Below, one piece after another: positions 63,402 through 64,000 of a stretch of 64,000 bases of DNA. The DNA is taken from NCBI GenBank assembly GCA_965227875.1, contig OZ245783.1, forward strand, positions 4,278,001 to 4,342,000, given 5' to 3'. The translations under genes were made by a program, and so were the position numbers. This stretch comes from G965227875 sp965227875. Lineage in GTDB: Bacteria; Pseudomonadota; Alphaproteobacteria; Rhizobiales; JAJFHC01. The notes beneath the pieces were generated by a model that saw only the letters and a list, made by a program, of their open reading frames with translations, was not told where the DNA came from and made no database searches. The stretch's first letter is position 1, and each line of letters begins with the position of its first letter.

Positions 63402-64000
63402 TCAGGCGTGACCGTCCTTGCGGGCACGGTTGAGGCCGATGAAGAGGCTGACGCACATCACCAGGAGAACGATGGTGAAGGGAAAGCCCGTCGATACGGC
63501 CATCGCCTGAAGGGCATTGAGGGCGCCTGCGCCGCCGACCAGCAGGAGGGCCGCCGCGACAAGGCCTTCGAAGCTGCACCAGAAGACGCGCTGGGAGACC
63601 GGTGCATCCGTCTTGCCCCCGGCGGTGATCGTGTCGATGACGAGCGAACCGGAGTCCGACGATGTCACGAAGAACACGATGACCAGCACGATCCCGATGA
63701 AGGACGTGATCGCGGCAAACGGCAGATCCTTGAGCATTTCGAACAGCTTGAGTTCGAGCGGTGCGGATTTCACCGCGGCATCCGCGTTGGCGATGACCTG
63801 GTCGATGGCCGTGCCGCCGAACGCCCCCATCCAGACCACCGAAACGAGGGTCGGGACGATGATCACGCAGAAGACGAACTCGCGCACGGTCCTACCCCGC
63901 GAAACGCGGGCGATGAACATGCCGACGAACGGCGACCAGGAAATCCACCAGGCCCAGTAGAACGCCGTCCAGCCCTGGCTGAAGTTGGCGTCTTCGCGTC
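63402..64000 (-). CDS. BCCT-family transporter, N-terminus cut by window edge
   Basis: The last about 199 residues of a betaine/carnitine/choline transporter. The family segment FYWAWWISWSPFVGMFIARV is followed by VREFVFCVIIVPTLVSVVWM and the VFFVTSSDSGSLVIDTITAG block. The frame is open to the window edge. Such carriers bring in compatible solutes, in keeping with a saline habitat. The rest of the gene lies beyond position 64000. Confidence 0.93.
   Translation of the reverse strand, partial: REDANFSQGWTAFYWAWWISWSPFVGMFIARVSRGRTVREFVFCVIIVPTLVSVVWMGAFGGTAIDQVIANADAAVKSAPLELKLFEMLKDLPFAAITSFIGIVLVIVFFVTSSDSGSLVIDTITAGGKTDAPVSQRVFWCSFEGLVAAALLLVGGAGALNALQAMAVSTGFPFTIVLLVMCVSLFIGLNRARKDGHA

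Overview
The window is GC-rich DNA from an alphaproteobacterium, most likely free-living and probably marine. The evidence is a nuoA-N operon whose NuoE carries the alphaproteobacterial C-terminal extension, a short prolyl-tRNA synthetase without the editing insertion, a DUF1467 protein, lolCD behind proS, a BCCT-type solute carrier and RNase J. The genus cannot be read from the sequence.

Positions 1 to about 28,400 hold much of a non-flagellar type III secretion system (T3SS) of the Ysc type. Machinery genes seen are sctV, a lipoprotein-type secretin sctC, the gatekeeper sctW (TyeA part apparently fused), sctX-sctY, sctD, the needle sctF with likely chaperones sctE and sctG, several CesT-like and TPR chaperones, and a Crp/Fnr-family regulator. 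ATPase, SctJ, SctQ, SctL and SctRSTU are not here and may lie left of the window or elsewhere. An ExbB/MotA-like plus ExbD-like pair follows sctV in the same orientation.

Between sctC and sctW lie three chaperone-linked cargo genes, all effector candidates: a 1100-residue protein with a GT-A-like glycosyltransferase segment, a 655-residue protein with a complete eukaryotic-type Ser/Thr kinase domain, and a 519-residue protein of unknown function. Their three chaperones end in a similar T(I/L)IR(V/G)-like tail. Three divergent promoter regions of the island each carry two related 16-17 bp dyads, which suggests one regulon, possibly under the Crp/Fnr protein encoded in the island. A REP-like array of about 0.8 kb lies between the cargo block and sctW.

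From 28,400 to the right edge the content is mainly housekeeping: tRNA-Asp, a RES-domain protein, nuoA-N (complex I), birA, rnj, an Lrp-type regulator, a 269-bp MITE-like element, an aldehyde dehydrogenase/aminotransferase pair, methylmalonyl-CoA epimerase, DUF1467, proS, lolCD, a more AT-rich methyltransferase/GT61 pair, dnaE, an SDR oxidoreductase and a truncated BCCT transporter.

Functions were assigned by reading motifs and context; no database search was run. The more divergent T3SS calls (sctX, sctE, sctG, the 481-residue exported-protein candidate) and all effector calls are inferences.
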